A DNA stretch of 64,000 bases from Leucobacter chromiiresistens (GCF_001477055.1 NZ_LDRK01000006.1:1-64000); one strand, 5' to 3'; shown: positions 42,998-52,475, numbered from the stretch's first letter. Numbers and translations are program-made. Notes: generated by a model from the sequence alone, not told the origin.

Positions 42998-44197
42998 TCA
43001 GGCGAGCTTCGCCGCGCGGCGCGCGCCTTCGCCGAGCGCCTCGAGCTTCGCCCACGCGATCTGCGGGTGCACGCGCCCGCCGAGGCCGCAGTCGGTCGAC
43101 GCGATGACGCGATCCGCTCCGACGACATTCGTGAAGCGCTGGATGCGCTGAGCGACGAGGTCGGGGTGCTCGACGAGGTTCGTCGAGTGGCCCACCACGC
43201 CGGGCACGAGAATCAGGTCGTCGGGGATGATGCTCCGGTTCTCCTCCCACACCGCCCACTCGTGCTCGTGGCGGGCGTTCGCCGCCTCGAAGGAGATCTG
43301 GCCGACGTTGGCGCCGAGCACCGTCTTCAGAATGTGCTTCAGCTCGATGTCGGTGGTGTGGGGGCCGTGCCACGAACCCCAGCAGAGGTGCAGACGGATC
43401 TGCTCCTTCGGCAGTCCCGCGATCGCCTCGTTGATCGCGTCGATGCGGATCTGCGTGAACGCGAGGTAGTCCTCGACCGAGGGCTCGGGGTTGATCTGAT
43501 CCCAATTCTCGGCGAGCGAAGGATCGTCGAGCTGCACGATGAGACCCGCGTCGGTGATGGCCCGGTACTCCTCGCGCAGCGCCGCGACCCACGCGTCGAT
43601 GTGCGCCTGCTCCGTCGGGTAGAAGTCGTTCTGGATGCGCGCGGCCGAGCCCGGCGCGATCGCCGTGATGAAGCCCTGCTCGCCCGGCTGGAGGGCGGCC
43701 CGCAGGTTGCGGGTGTCGGTCTCGACGAGGTCGTGACCGGTGTAGGTGATCGCATCGGTGGTCGTGGGGAAGGGCGTCGCGTTCGTGCCCGTGCTGATGC
43801 CGTCCTGGTACGCCTCGGAGAAGCGGACCCAGTCGCGGCGGTCGGGGAACGAGGTCAGCTGGATGTTGCCCGGCGTCGAGCGCACCGGCTCCTGCGTGAA
43901 GATGTTGCGCTCGGTGACGGTGAGCCCCGAGGTGCGCTGGAACGAGTACGTCCACCAGGCGCCGTAGTCGACCGCGTTCGACATCGCCTTGCCGAACTCG
44001 CCGTCGCCCGGCTGCGTGATGCCGAGGTCGCGCTGGCGCGCCACGACGTCGCGCACGGCCTCCGCCACGAGCGCGTCGAACTCGGGCGTCGACTGCAGGG
44101 TCAGGCCGTCGTCGGCGAAGGTGCGTGCGGCGTTCGCCTCGATGAGCGCCTGCGTACGGGGCAGGCTCCCCGCGGTGGTGGTTTCGATCTGCGTCAT
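42998..44197 (-). CDS. MetE-like, cobalamin-independent methyltransferase family protein
   Basis: Protein of 399 residues matching the catalytic (C-terminal) half of MetE, found alone. Zinc-site residues can be proposed: His and Cys in RLHLCWGSWHGPH and Cys in STDCGLGGRVHPQ, with an acidic residue in SFEAANARHEHEW. Lone MetE-C proteins include core methionine synthases and epoxyalkane:coenzyme M transferase-like enzymes; which it is cannot be told. ATG44197 lies six bases after TAGTTT (complement of 44204-44209), a leaderless promoter. No B12 or SAM riboswitch-like structure was seen in the 110 bp upstream. Confidence 0.85.
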   Translation of the reverse strand: MTQIETTTAGSLPRTQALIEANAARTFADDGLTLQSTPEFDALVAEAVRDVVARQRDLGITQPGDGEFGKAMSNAVDYGAWWTYSFQRTSGLTVTERNIFTQEPVRSTPGNIQLTSFPDRRDWVRFSEAYQDGISTGTNATPFPTTTDAITYTGHDLVETDTRNLRAALQPGEQGFITAIAPGSAARIQNDFYPTEQAHIDAWVAALREEYRAITDAGLIVQLDDPSLAENWDQINPEPSVEDYLAFTQIRIDAINEAIAGLPKEQIRLHLCWGSWHGPHTTDIELKHILKTVLGANVGQISFEAANARHEHEWAVWEENRSIIPDDLILVPGVVGHSTNLVEHPDLVAQRIQRFTNVVGADRVIASTDCGLGGRVHPQIAWAKLEALGEGARRAAKLA

Positions 44198-44307
44198 ACC
44201 TCGAAACTATCCGGCGGCATCGCCGACGCGGCAATTGCGTGACGCCGCATGACGGCGGATCGGCCCCGAGGGTGCAGGCCGCCGCCCGCGCGCCGATCCC
44301 GTACCGC

Positions 44308-46041
44308 TCAGCCCTTGAGGCCCGGGAAATCCTCCTCGCGCCACTCGCTCGCGATGCGCTCGCCGGCCGCGTGCGCCGCCTCCTCGCGCTGGCGGAGCTC
44401 GATGCGGCGGATCTTGCCCGAGGTGGTCTTCGGCAGCTCGAAGAACTCGACCCGGCGCACCCGCATGTACGGGGGCAGCGCGGCACGGGCGTGGGCGAGC
44501 ACCGCGCGGGCGGTCTCCTCCCCCGCCTCGACGCCCGACGCGAGCGACACGTACGCCTTGGTGACGTTGAGCCGGGTCTCGTCGGGCGCTCCGACGACGG
44601 CGGCCTCGGCGACGAACGCGTGCTCGATCAGCGCGCTCTCGACCTCGAAGGGCGACACCTTGAAGTCGCTCGACTTGAAGATGTCGTCGGTGCGGCCGAC
44701 GAACGTGAGCACGCCGTCCTCCCCCCGCTGCGCCACATCGCCGGTGTGGAAGAGCCCGTCGCGCGTGGCGCGGGCGGTCGCCGCCGCATCGCCGTAGTAC
44801 CCCGGCATGAGGTTGACGGGGCGCTCCGGCTCGAGCCGCAGGCAGATCTCGCCCTCGTCGGCCTCGTCGCCCGTCGTCGGGTCGATGAGCACCGCCGAGA
44901 CGCCCGGCAGCGCCCGCCCCATCGCGCCCGGCACGATCGGGTCGCCGGGCAGGTTGCCGATGAGCGCGGTCGTCTCGGTCTGACCGTACCCGTCGCGGAT
45001 CTCGAGGCCCCACCAGTCGCGGATGCGCGCGATCACCTCGGGGTTCAGGGGCTCGCCCGCCGAGACGATCTCGCGCAGCGCGCGCGGCTTGCGGGTCAGC
45101 TCACTCTGGATGAGCATGCGCCACACCGTAGGAGGCGCGCAGAACGTGCTGACACCCGCGCGGTCGAGCTCGGAGACGAGGAACTCGGCGTCGAAGCGGG
45201 CGTAGTTCGCGACGAAGACGGTCGCCCCGACGTGCCAGGGCCCGAAGAAGCTCGACCAGGCGTGCTTCGCCCAGCCCGGGGCGCTGATGACGAGATGCGT
45301 GTCGCCGGGGCGCACGCCCAGCCAGGAGAGCGTGGTGAGATGCCCCAGCGGGTAGCTCGTGTGCGAGTGCACGACGATCTTCGGCAGGCTCGTGGTGCCC
45401 GAGGTGAAGTACAGCAGCGCCGCGTCACCGCTCGACGTGGTCTTCGCGACGGGGGCGAGCGATCCCGCCGACGACTCCTCGTACCGGGTCCAGTCGTACA
45501 GGCGGGCGCGCTGATCGGCCGTGGCGGCGTCGAAGCCGACCCCGACGCCGCGGTAGTCGCCCGGCACCTCGCCGAACTTCATCGCATCCTCGGCGGCGGC
45601 GAACACCCAGCGCACGGTGCCGCGCTCGACGCGGTCGACGAGCTCGTGGGGGCCGAGCACCACCGACGTGGGCAGCAGCACGACGCCGAGCTTCATCGCG
45701 GCGAGCATGATCTCCCACAGCTCGACACGGTTGCCCAGCATCAGCATCGCGACGTCGCCGCGCTTCGCGCCGATGCCGCGGAACCAGTTCGCGACCTGAT
45801 CCGAGCGCTGCTTGAGCTGCGCGAACGAGCGCTTGAGCTCGCTCCCGTCCTCCTCGACGATCCACAGCGCCGTCGTGTCGTTGCCCTCCGCCAGCACGTC
45901 GAACACGTCGTGCGCCCAGTTGAACGCGGCGCCGACGTCGGGCCACGCGAACTCGGCGCGCTGGCGCTCCGGCTCCCCCGCGAGGGCGAGCAGCTGATCC
46001 CGGGCGGCGAGGAACGCGGCCGTGGCGTCGATTTCGGTCAT
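44308..46041 (-). CDS. AMP-binding acyl-CoA synthetase
   Basis: ANL-family ligase of 577 residues, near the length of medium-chain acyl-CoA or acetyl-CoA synthetases. Motifs: LLYFTSGTTSLPKIVVHSH (phosphate loop), RDGYGQTETTALIGN, GLFHTGDVAQRGEDGVLTFVGRTDDIFKSSDFKVSPFEVES, and the catalytic Lys in LPKTTSGKIRRIELRQRE. The start ATG46041 fits the N-terminal fold. It lies five bases after the end of the DUF2207-like gene, and both may be in one transcript. Acid substrate not determined. Confidence 0.92.
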   Translation of the reverse strand: MTEIDATAAFLAARDQLLALAGEPERQRAEFAWPDVGAAFNWAHDVFDVLAEGNDTTALWIVEEDGSELKRSFAQLKQRSDQVANWFRGIGAKRGDVAMLMLGNRVELWEIMLAAMKLGVVLLPTSVVLGPHELVDRVERGTVRWVFAAAEDAMKFGEVPGDYRGVGVGFDAATADQRARLYDWTRYEESSAGSLAPVAKTTSSGDAALLYFTSGTTSLPKIVVHSHTSYPLGHLTTLSWLGVRPGDTHLVISAPGWAKHAWSSFFGPWHVGATVFVANYARFDAEFLVSELDRAGVSTFCAPPTVWRMLIQSELTRKPRALREIVSAGEPLNPEVIARIRDWWGLEIRDGYGQTETTALIGNLPGDPIVPGAMGRALPGVSAVLIDPTTGDEADEGEICLRLEPERPVNLMPGYYGDAAATARATRDGLFHTGDVAQRGEDGVLTFVGRTDDIFKSSDFKVSPFEVESALIEHAFVAEAAVVGAPDETRLNVTKAYVSLASGVEAGEETARAVLAHARAALPPYMRVRRVEFFELPKTTSGKIRRIELRQREEAAHAAGERIASEWREEDFPGLKG

Positions 46042-46046
46042 GCCCA

Positions 46047-49000
46047 CTATTCTGCTCCGTTCCGGCGTCGCTGCGACGTGCGGCGCGCGCCCGGTTCGAT
46101 CCTGCGCTGCGGCGGGGTGCGGCGGGCGCCCGGTTCGTTCCGGCGACGCGGCGGCGTGCGCCGCGCGACCAGGACGGCCTGGGCGATCACGGCCGTCAGC
46201 ATGAGGGCGCCGAGCCCGATCGCCACGCCGCCCCTGACGTCGTCCCCCGCCATCGGCAGCACCACCCAGCAGAACACCACGCACTGCGCCACCGCGAGGA
46301 GCGGCACCGTCAGCCACGACGTGACGCGCAGACTGGCGCTCGCGCCGCGCCGCGCCCGCGCCGCGAACGCCATGACGCCGACCGACGCCGCGACCACCGC
46401 GCCCAGCATGCCGAAGAGCACGACGAACGGCAGGTTGACCTCCCGCTCGTACCGCGCGAACGCCTCCTCCTCGACGTGCGCGAACGTGCCCGGCGAGAAG
46501 TGCAGCAGCGCGCCCAGGTCGCCGTTCAGATCGAGCGCGTACGCGTCGAGCGACTCGTTGATGTCGGCATCGACCGTCCAGTCCCCCGCCGGAGCGCCCG
46601 TCGTGAAGTCCTCCGCCGCACGGGACTCGACGCGGTCGGCGTCGATCTCGACGACGAGGGCCCCGTCGGCCCGCTCGCGCTCCGACCCGATGCGCAGCTC
46701 GTAGTGCGTGCGGTCCTCGAGCTCGGGCTCGTCGGTGTAGAAGCTCTGCTCGGTCACCCACGGCTTTGCGGCGTTGCCCCGCTCCAACGGGATGCGGGGG
46801 CGATCCGGATCGGAGTCGAGCCACCCCGCATCCGTCAGCTCGTCGACGAGATCGGGAGCGACGGTGAGCTGCACGCGGATCGGGCGCACGGGCAGCTTCG
46901 CGCCGAAGTAGTCGCCGGGCTCGGCGTAGTACTCGTCATCCCAGTGCGACAGCCAGGCCGACCACCGCACCTGCTGCCCCGCGTCGAAGCCCGGCGCATC
47001 CACCGCCGCACTGCGCAGCGAGTAGGCGATCTCGACCTCGTGCTCGCCCGAGAGCACCTCGGAGAACTGCGTGAGCATCGCGAGGCTGCGCGTCTCGGGC
47101 TGCGGCAGCTGCGTGTGCGGGGCGGGCTCGCCGTCGATCGTGACGGATCGCAGGTCGAACCCGAGCGACTGCCCGAGACGCACGGTCGGCCACTCCTTCG
47201 CGAACTGCGGCACCTTCGACGCGGAGTCGTCGAAGACCACGTCGAGTCGTTCGACGACGTCGAGTCGCGCCGCTCCGTCGTCGCCGCGGGTCAGCTCGGC
47301 CGAGATGTCGAAGCCGGAGACCTCGGTGTAGAGCGTGCCGGGCAGGTCGTGGGACCACGTGATGAAGTCGTTGTCGACGCGGTACGGCGACGGCTGCGTC
47401 GAGACGGTGACGATCGATCCCGCGAGCACCGCCGCGGCCGCCGTCAGCCCGAGCAGCGCGGGGGCGCTCACGAAGTGCTCGGTGCGCCAGCCGCGCGCGA
47501 CCCAGCGATCGCCGGTCTCCGCCGCCGCCTGCCCGATGACCGCCCGGCCGGCGCGGCGCGGGCGCTCGAAGAGCAGCGCGTAGGGCAGCAGCGGGTCGTC
47601 GATCGGCCCGCGGTCGAGCAGCCGCGTGGCTCGCGCCCAGACGTCGACGCCCTTCAGCTGCTGCATCGTGCGGGCGCCCGCGCGGGTGAGCGGGCGGGGC
47701 CGCGACACCGCGATGTTCGAGAGGATCGCCAGCGCGGTGGAGACGAGCACGAAGACGGCCGGCCACCACACGACGGCGAGGATGACCTGATGCGAGAGCT
47801 GCCGCAGCAGGCCCCACTGCAGCAGCATGATCGCGAGGGGCGCCACCGTGAAGAAGTCGCGCACATAGCTGTCGGGCACCCACCGGAGCCCCTCGCGCAC
47901 CGCCGCGTCGCTGGTGCCCCACGAGCGGGTGCGCCGCAGCACGGTCGGCGTGTTGCCCGCGGTGCCGGCCCGGCGAGCGGCGCGGGCGAGGCGACGCAGC
48001 CAGGCCTCTCGACGGTCGCCCGATCCGCGCGGCGCCTGCTCGATCTCGGCGATCAACTCGACGTGTCGGCGGCGGCCCATGAGCTCGGCGGCGAGCATCG
48101 GCGACAGGCCCTCGGGCGGCTCGCTGCGCGGCAGGAACCACGGATCGCCGGCGCTGTCGGCCCACACGACGCGTCGCGCGGCGAACGCGAAGAGCGTGAG
48201 CACGGCGAGCAGCACCAGCGGGAGCAGCGGGCCGTAGGTCTGCACCCAGAAGAGCGCAGTAGTGTCGGGCTGCACGAAGGTGCCCGGCTCGAACGTGGCG
48301 CTCACGTAGAGGTCGGCGTTCGGCGGCAGCGCGTCGTCGTTCGAGAACGCGTAGCGCACCCCGTCGGCCCCCTCCCCCTCGGGGGTCAGCCACTCGGTGC
48401 CGCTGATGAGCAGCCACCCCACGTATGCCTGGGGCGCGCGCACGAGCGCCTCGTCGAGCTCGGGGGCGAGCGTGAGCGAGACGTCGATGCCCTGCGTGGC
48501 CTGCGGCCATGTCGGGGCGAACAGCGGCCAGTCGAAGCTGTCGACGGCGCGATCGGTCGCCTCGTCGACGTCGCTGATGACGAGGTCGTGCAGTTCGTAG
48601 GTGATCGCGATCTGCTGCGTGCCCGAGAGCGGCTCCCCGTCGCTGCGGGAGAGCCGCAGCTCGGTGGTGGTCGGGGCGTCGCGCACGGCGACCTCGGCCT
48701 CGGCGCCGTCGATGGTGGCGCTGGTGAGCGCGACGCGCACGTCGTGGCCGTGGTACTCGCTCAGCAGCGTGCGCGCGACGCTCGGCTCGGGCCCGTTGCG
48801 GAACTCGGCGTCGAAGCGCTCGCTCACCGTCGCCACGAAGCCGCCCTCCGCATCGCGGTCGACGACGTACGCGATGCTCGCGTCTCGGGCGATCCAGTCG
48901 ACGTCGTCGATCTCGGCCGACGCGATCACGTCGTCGAAGTCGAGCGGCTCGTTGATGACCGGCCCCACCATGAGGAACACCCCGGCGAGGGCGACGAGCG

Positions 49001-49223
49001 CCCAGAAGGCGCGGATCGCGTTCCGCAGCGACGCGTCGCCGCGCGCCCGCAGCCGCCGCTCGACCCACTGCAGCACACGGGCGAGCCAGCGGAACAGCGG
49101 AGTGTGCCCGGGCTGCGGATCGGGGATCCGCCCCGATGCGAGCAGCTCGGGGTCGCTCCCCGCGAGGTCGAAGAAGTCGGGTGCCGGGAGCCGTCGGCTG
49201 CTGCGCTTCGGCGCGCGGCTCAT
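46047..49223 (-). CDS. Large DUF2207-like membrane protein with duplicated ectodomain
   Basis: Membrane protein of 1058 residues. A cytoplasmic N-terminus (about 70 residues) precedes a first membrane span, then a beta-rich outer domain (about 95-330) and another span. The middle carries the DUF2207-type intracellular motif SRPRPLTRAGARTMQQLKGVDVWARATRLL...LLPYALLFERP. A second outer domain (about 630-960) resembles the first (both include DVxLTLAPEL-type strands and SGTQQ/LSGEHEVEIAYSL). Two or three spans and an Arg/Pro-rich repeat RRTPPRRRNEPGA end it. Single DUF2207 proteins are about 550-650 residues, so this looks like a tandem duplication or fusion. Function unknown. Confidence 0.7.
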   Translation of the reverse strand: MSRAPKRSSRRLPAPDFFDLAGSDPELLASGRIPDPQPGHTPLFRWLARVLQWVERRLRARGDASLRNAIRAFWALVALAGVFLMVGPVINEPLDFDDVIASAEIDDVDWIARDASIAYVVDRDAEGGFVATVSERFDAEFRNGPEPSVARTLLSEYHGHDVRVALTSATIDGAEAEVAVRDAPTTTELRLSRSDGEPLSGTQQIAITYELHDLVISDVDEATDRAVDSFDWPLFAPTWPQATQGIDVSLTLAPELDEALVRAPQAYVGWLLISGTEWLTPEGEGADGVRYAFSNDDALPPNADLYVSATFEPGTFVQPDTTALFWVQTYGPLLPLVLLAVLTLFAFAARRVVWADSAGDPWFLPRSEPPEGLSPMLAAELMGRRRHVELIAEIEQAPRGSGDRREAWLRRLARAARRAGTAGNTPTVLRRTRSWGTSDAAVREGLRWVPDSYVRDFFTVAPLAIMLLQWGLLRQLSHQVILAVVWWPAVFVLVSTALAILSNIAVSRPRPLTRAGARTMQQLKGVDVWARATRLLDRGPIDDPLLPYALLFERPRRAGRAVIGQAAAETGDRWVARGWRTEHFVSAPALLGLTAAAAVLAGSIVTVSTQPSPYRVDNDFITWSHDLPGTLYTEVSGFDISAELTRGDDGAARLDVVERLDVVFDDSASKVPQFAKEWPTVRLGQSLGFDLRSVTIDGEPAPHTQLPQPETRSLAMLTQFSEVLSGEHEVEIAYSLRSAAVDAPGFDAGQQVRWSAWLSHWDDEYYAEPGDYFGAKLPVRPIRVQLTVAPDLVDELTDAGWLDSDPDRPRIPLERGNAAKPWVTEQSFYTDEPELEDRTHYELRIGSERERADGALVVEIDADRVESRAAEDFTTGAPAGDWTVDADINESLDAYALDLNGDLGALLHFSPGTFAHVEEEAFARYEREVNLPFVVLFGMLGAVVAASVGVMAFAARARRGASASLRVTSWLTVPLLAVAQCVVFCWVVLPMAGDDVRGGVAIGLGALMLTAVIAQAVLVARRTPPRRRNEPGARRTPPQRRIEPGARRTSQRRRNGAE

Positions 49224-49274
49224 GCGGCGGAACCGTTCATGCGGCGAGGTCTCATCGAACCGTGGGCGCGGGCG

Positions 49275-49802
49275 TCAGCTGCGGAACACGGTATGCAGCG
49301 CCGCGTCGCCGACGGTCTCGCGCCCGCCGAGCCCGTCGATCTCGAAGAGCACCGACGTGCCCGCTGCGACGTACCCCAGGCGCTCGATGAGCTCGTGGGC
49401 GGCCGCGAGGGTGCCGCCGGTCGCCAGCACATCGTCGATGAGCAGGACGCGGGAGCCGGGGGCGAAGTCGTCGTGCGCCTCGACCTCGGCGGTGCCGTAC
49501 TCGAGCCGGTAGCCGACGCTGGCGGCCGGCCGCGGCAGCTTGCCGGCCTTGCGCACGGGCATGAGGGCGGTGCCGCTGGCGTAGGCAGCAGCGCTCGCGA
49601 GCAGGAAGCCGCGGGCCTCGAGCCCGGCTACGACGTCGAACGCGCCGCTGAAGGGCTCGATCAGGGCGTCGACGGTCGCGCGCAGCGCGGCGGCATCGCC
49701 GAGGAGCGGCGTGATGTCGCGGAAGAGGACGCCCGGCGACGGGTAGTTGGCGATCTCGCGGATCAGTGCTTCCGCGCGGGCGAGTTCTGGGCTCAGTGAC
49801 AC
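49275..49802 (-). CDS. apt: Adenine phosphoribosyltransferase
   Basis: Purine-salvage enzyme of 175 residues converting adenine and PRPP to AMP. The PRPP loop is VLLIDDVLATGGTLAAAHEL; FRDITPLLGD and GLEARGFLLASAAA are typical Apt motifs, and PVRKAGKLP is the flexible loop. I start at GTG49802, seven bases after TACCCT (complement of 49810-49815), for leaderless mRNA; an in-frame GTG at 49832 would add ten residues but overlaps that promoter. Downstream by 51 bp is the DUF2207-like gene. Confidence 0.92.
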   Translation of the reverse strand: MSLSPELARAEALIREIANYPSPGVLFRDITPLLGDAAALRATVDALIEPFSGAFDVVAGLEARGFLLASAAAYASGTALMPVRKAGKLPRPAASVGYRLEYGTAEVEAHDDFAPGSRVLLIDDVLATGGTLAAAHELIERLGYVAAGTSVLFEIDGLGGRETVGDAALHTVFRS

Positions 49803-49915
49803 GCGTTCCAGGGTACCGCGCACCCGCGACACGCGCGGCCGTCGGTCGTCGCGGCGGCCTGATTTTCATTTTGCCGAGGTCTCGTGTAGTCTCTTTCGAG
49901 TTGGGAAACCAACGG

Positions 49916-49992
49916 GCGCCCCTAGCTCAGCTGGATAGAGCATCTGACTACGGATCAGAAGGTCAGGGGTTCGAATCCCTTGGGGCGCACCA
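49916..49992 (+). tRNA. tRNA-Arg (anticodon ACG)
   Basis: A full cloverleaf can be drawn. The acceptor arms GCGCCCC (49916-49922) and GGGGCGC (49982-49988) pair, the anticodon loop CTACGGA gives ACG, the T arm is GGTTCGAATCC, and CCA is encoded (49990-49992). A terminator hairpin follows. Its 3' half, from the anticodon loop on, is repeated imperfectly at 60471-60517. Confidence 0.96.
49946..49992 (+). repeat. Left attachment-site candidate in tRNA-Arg 3' half
   Basis: This 47-bp segment, from the anticodon loop to CCA, matches 60471-60517 at 41 positions, including an unbroken 22-bp block (49956-49977 with 60481-60502). Integrases of the tyrosine family often use exactly this part of tRNA genes. 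Confidence 0.65.
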
Positions 49993-49999
49993 GTCACGT

Positions 50000-50031
50000 G
50001 AAACCCCCGTCGCGGAAGCGGCGGGGGTTTC
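50000..50031 (+). terminator. tRNA-Arg terminator
   Basis: 14-nt arms (50000-50013 and 50018-50031) pair around a GGAA loop, with GTTTCGTCGT at the 3' side. It lies eight bases after the CCA end. Confidence 0.85.
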
Positions 50032-50249
50032 GTCGTGCTCACGGCCACGTTCGGCAGGCCTCGCCGCCCTGCGCTCAGCCTCTCCAGTCCTCCGAGTCGT
50101 TCAAAGTGCAGTGCGACGATCAGCTGAGATCGACGCCGTGCCGGGAGACGGTCTCGTCGACGCTCGCAGATGCCGGCACCGTGGGTGCTGCTGCGCGCGA
50201 AGCTGCGGCACTGCTGCACCACTCCCCGTCGTCGCGCACCGTTACGCCC

Positions 50250-51233
50250 CTAGGCTTCAAGCCCGAAGATCGAGAGGGTCGTCTCGCCCTGGTTGAGGCG
50301 CTCGATCACCGCATCCTCGAACGCGTCACGGTCTGCTGCAGCGGCGAGCGTCGCTTTCCACTCCCCGCGCGGCACGAACACTGCGCCGTCGCTGTCAGTG
50401 CGCACGACATCGCCCGAGCTCACCGAAGCTCCGGCGAACACGACGGGGCGGCCAATGGCACCGGGGCTCACTTTCGATGCGCCGGCCATCGCGACACGCG
50501 TGGAGAAGACGGGCAGGTCGATCCCTTGCAGCTCGTTGAGATCTCGAACCCCGCCGTCGACCAGAACGCCTGCGATTCCAGCGAGCCGCGCAGCATGCAC
50601 GAGTACGTCGCCGAGATAGCCGACCGGCACATCACGCCCAGCGACGACCAATACGTCGCCCGGCGCTGCTCGCGCCACAGCTCGGTGCACCGCGAGATTG
50701 TCGCCGGGATGGCATTCGACCGTGAGCGCACGGCCGATGCAGGCACTCGGACCCGCGCGATGGACGAGACCGTGCGCATCTCCTGCTCTTCCGCGCGCCT
50801 CGTAAATCGTGCTCGCGCCCGGCACTTCGTCCACGGACGGCAGTTGCATATCGATCTGCATGATCTCGATGCGCAACCCTGCAAAGGGTTCGAAGAACGC
50901 GATCCGGCGCGACTCTCCGAGAGTCGTGATGGTCCACGGCTCTCTCGCGAGGGTGCGGGACCACGTCGGATCATCGAGAAAGCTCTGCAGATGATCCGTT
51001 TCGAAGCTCACGTGGCTCCACCCCGGCTCGACCGCGTCCGTCGTGAATACCGGCTGGACGAACAGGTTGACGTCGATCGCCCCCAGAGAGGCTCGCAGAT
51101 ACCGCACCCCGGATGCTTCCGCATCGCCCATGACGCGGGCACCTCGCGCTCCCTCGAAAAACGATCGGAACTGCTCGAGGCCGTCGGCGACTCCACCGAG
51201 ATTCGACAACCGCAAGTCTGTCGTGGACACCAT
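50250..51233 (-). CDS. VOC-RraA fusion protein (putative aldolase/decarboxylase)
   Basis: Protein of 327 residues with two parts. Residues 1-130 look like a vicinal-oxygen-chelate (glyoxalase-type) domain: LRLSNLGGVADGLEQFRSFFEG ... WSHVSFETDHLQSFL ... FFEPFAGLRIEIMQI. Residues 140-300 are an RraA-like domain with GYLGDVL (205-211), LVDGGVRDLNEL (225-234, catalytic-type Arg230-Asp231) and PVFSTRVAMAGASK. RraA-like proteins include 4-hydroxy-4-methyl-2-oxoglutarate aldolases and oxaloacetate decarboxylases. A fusion with VOC is unusual to my knowledge. ATG51233 has AAGGG at good spacing. It lies nine bases after the DUF3500 gene and is co-transcribed with it; an enzyme for a 2-oxo acid intermediate is likely. 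Confidence 0.75.
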   Translation of the reverse strand: MVSTTDLRLSNLGGVADGLEQFRSFFEGARGARVMGDAEASGVRYLRASLGAIDVNLFVQPVFTTDAVEPGWSHVSFETDHLQSFLDDPTWSRTLAREPWTITTLGESRRIAFFEPFAGLRIEIMQIDMQLPSVDEVPGASTIYEARGRAGDAHGLVHRAGPSACIGRALTVECHPGDNLAVHRAVARAAPGDVLVVAGRDVPVGYLGDVLVHAARLAGIAGVLVDGGVRDLNELQGIDLPVFSTRVAMAGASKVSPGAIGRPVVFAGASVSSGDVVRTDSDGAVFVPRGEWKATLAAAADRDAFEDAVIERLNQGETTLSIFGLEA

Positions 51234-51242
51234 GATCTGCCC

Positions 51243-52397
51243 TTAGCCTTTCGCGTGTTCGGCGTCGTAGTGCGCACGAAGAATGTCGCTCGCGAAGTCG
51301 GTCTTCCGACTTCTCAGAGCACTGTGGATGTGGTTGGCGCGATTCTGAGTGTTGTCGAACTCGATGGTGATCGCGTGAGAGTCGAAGCAGTAGTACCGAC
51401 CGACTCCACGCTCGTACTCGCCGGCCCACGCGAAGCGCAGGTCAGTCGGCAGCGCGTCTCCCGGCGTCCAGCCGAAAACTCGGCGGTGCGTTTCCCGTGG
51501 GAACCGGTCGACGTAGTGCGTGAGCAGCTCCTCGACCAGGGCCTGCGTTCCAGGATCGGTTTCTGCCACACGCATGCCCCGAGAGCGTGGATCACTCTCC
51601 GCATGCCGGAGAATCTCGGGCGGATCGGAAGCCCGACCCGCTTGCTCCTCGGTGAATCCCAGGGCGCCGAGAAAGTCACGCGATTGCCGCGAGCTCACTC
51701 CTGACGGATAGATCGCTTCAGGGGCGAGCGGCACAGCTTCGTCGTCGACGAGGGGGCGGTTCTGCTGCAGGATATCGCTGGGTGCGATGGGTGAGAATAC
51801 TGCCTCCTGACGCTCGGCCTCGGTCAGTCGGCCCACGATCTCTGCGGCGATGATCTCTTCTCCGCGCAGCGGACGCAGTTCATTGCGCCCGAGAGCGGGG
51901 GCCTGCGAGGGATTCACTCCGATGAAGTGGGGAGTGAGACTCACGACCGCGCCGCGCTCCACCCAGGCGTGGACGACGAGGTGATGACCGGAGAACTGCC
52001 AGCCCCATGCTGCATCTCCGGGTTCACCGAACACCGTCACGAAGTACATCATGGGATCTCGTGAACGGCCGTGCTCCGGCCTGCCGGGGTAGAGCTCGGT
52101 CCAGCCCTCGTCGACTGCGAGCACGTTCTCAAGGCCCATGACATAGCTGGCGAGCGCGAACCCGGCGGGGCTGAGCGAGGTACTCAGCAGTCGGAGCGCG
52201 TACTGCTGGCTCCGCGGCGACATGTCGCAGAGGGCGAGGCCCCGGCGCTCCCCTGGAGTGAAGTTCCATTCGCTTCCCGGGCGCGCGTGGGCGTCTTGAC
52301 GTACCTCGCGGAGCTCTTCGGGGGAGAGAGATGCGAGGAATCGCATCCCCTCCGCAGACATGGATCGCGCAGTGGCCGATACATTCACCGTGCTCAT
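51243..52397 (-). CDS. DUF3500 domain protein
   Basis: Protein of 384 residues. The family blocks are clear: WGWQFSGHHLVVHAWVERGAVVSLTPHFIGVNPSQ in the middle and FAWAGEYERGVGRYYCFDSHAITIEFDNTQNRANHIHSALR near the end, rich in conserved His, Trp and Asp residues that could bind a metal or catalyse. No signal peptide is evident, so it is probably cytoplasmic. DUF3500 has no established function that I know. ATG52397 has GAGGAGG directly upstream. Its promoter TTGAAT-N17-TACTGT holds a LacI-type site in the spacer. It is transcribed with the VOC-RraA gene, away from the binding-protein gene. Confidence 0.8.
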   Translation of the reverse strand: MSTVNVSATARSMSAEGMRFLASLSPEELREVRQDAHARPGSEWNFTPGERRGLALCDMSPRSQQYALRLLSTSLSPAGFALASYVMGLENVLAVDEGWTELYPGRPEHGRSRDPMMYFVTVFGEPGDAAWGWQFSGHHLVVHAWVERGAVVSLTPHFIGVNPSQAPALGRNELRPLRGEEIIAAEIVGRLTEAERQEAVFSPIAPSDILQQNRPLVDDEAVPLAPEAIYPSGVSSRQSRDFLGALGFTEEQAGRASDPPEILRHAESDPRSRGMRVAETDPGTQALVEELLTHYVDRFPRETHRRVFGWTPGDALPTDLRFAWAGEYERGVGRYYCFDSHAITIEFDNTQNRANHIHSALRSRKTDFASDILRAHYDAEHAKG

Positions 52398-52446
52398 ACC
52401 CTCCTCGTTTCATGGACTCGCATCACCGTCGATGGACTTCGCGATC

Positions 52447-52475
52447 ACAGTATCCAATCGATTTCATAAATTCAA
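52447..52475 (-). promoter_or_regulatory. LacI-regulated promoter of DUF3500 operon
   Basis: Minus strand: TTGAAT (52470-52475), 17-bp spacer, TACTGT (52447-52452). The operator-like CCAATCGATTTC (52454-52465 on the plus strand) occupies the spacer. Confidence 0.65.

Noticed and set aside
44198-44307. SAM or B12 riboswitch before the MetE-like gene
   Set aside because: A -10 box six bases before the ATG leaves no leader RNA, and no conserved riboswitch core is visible.
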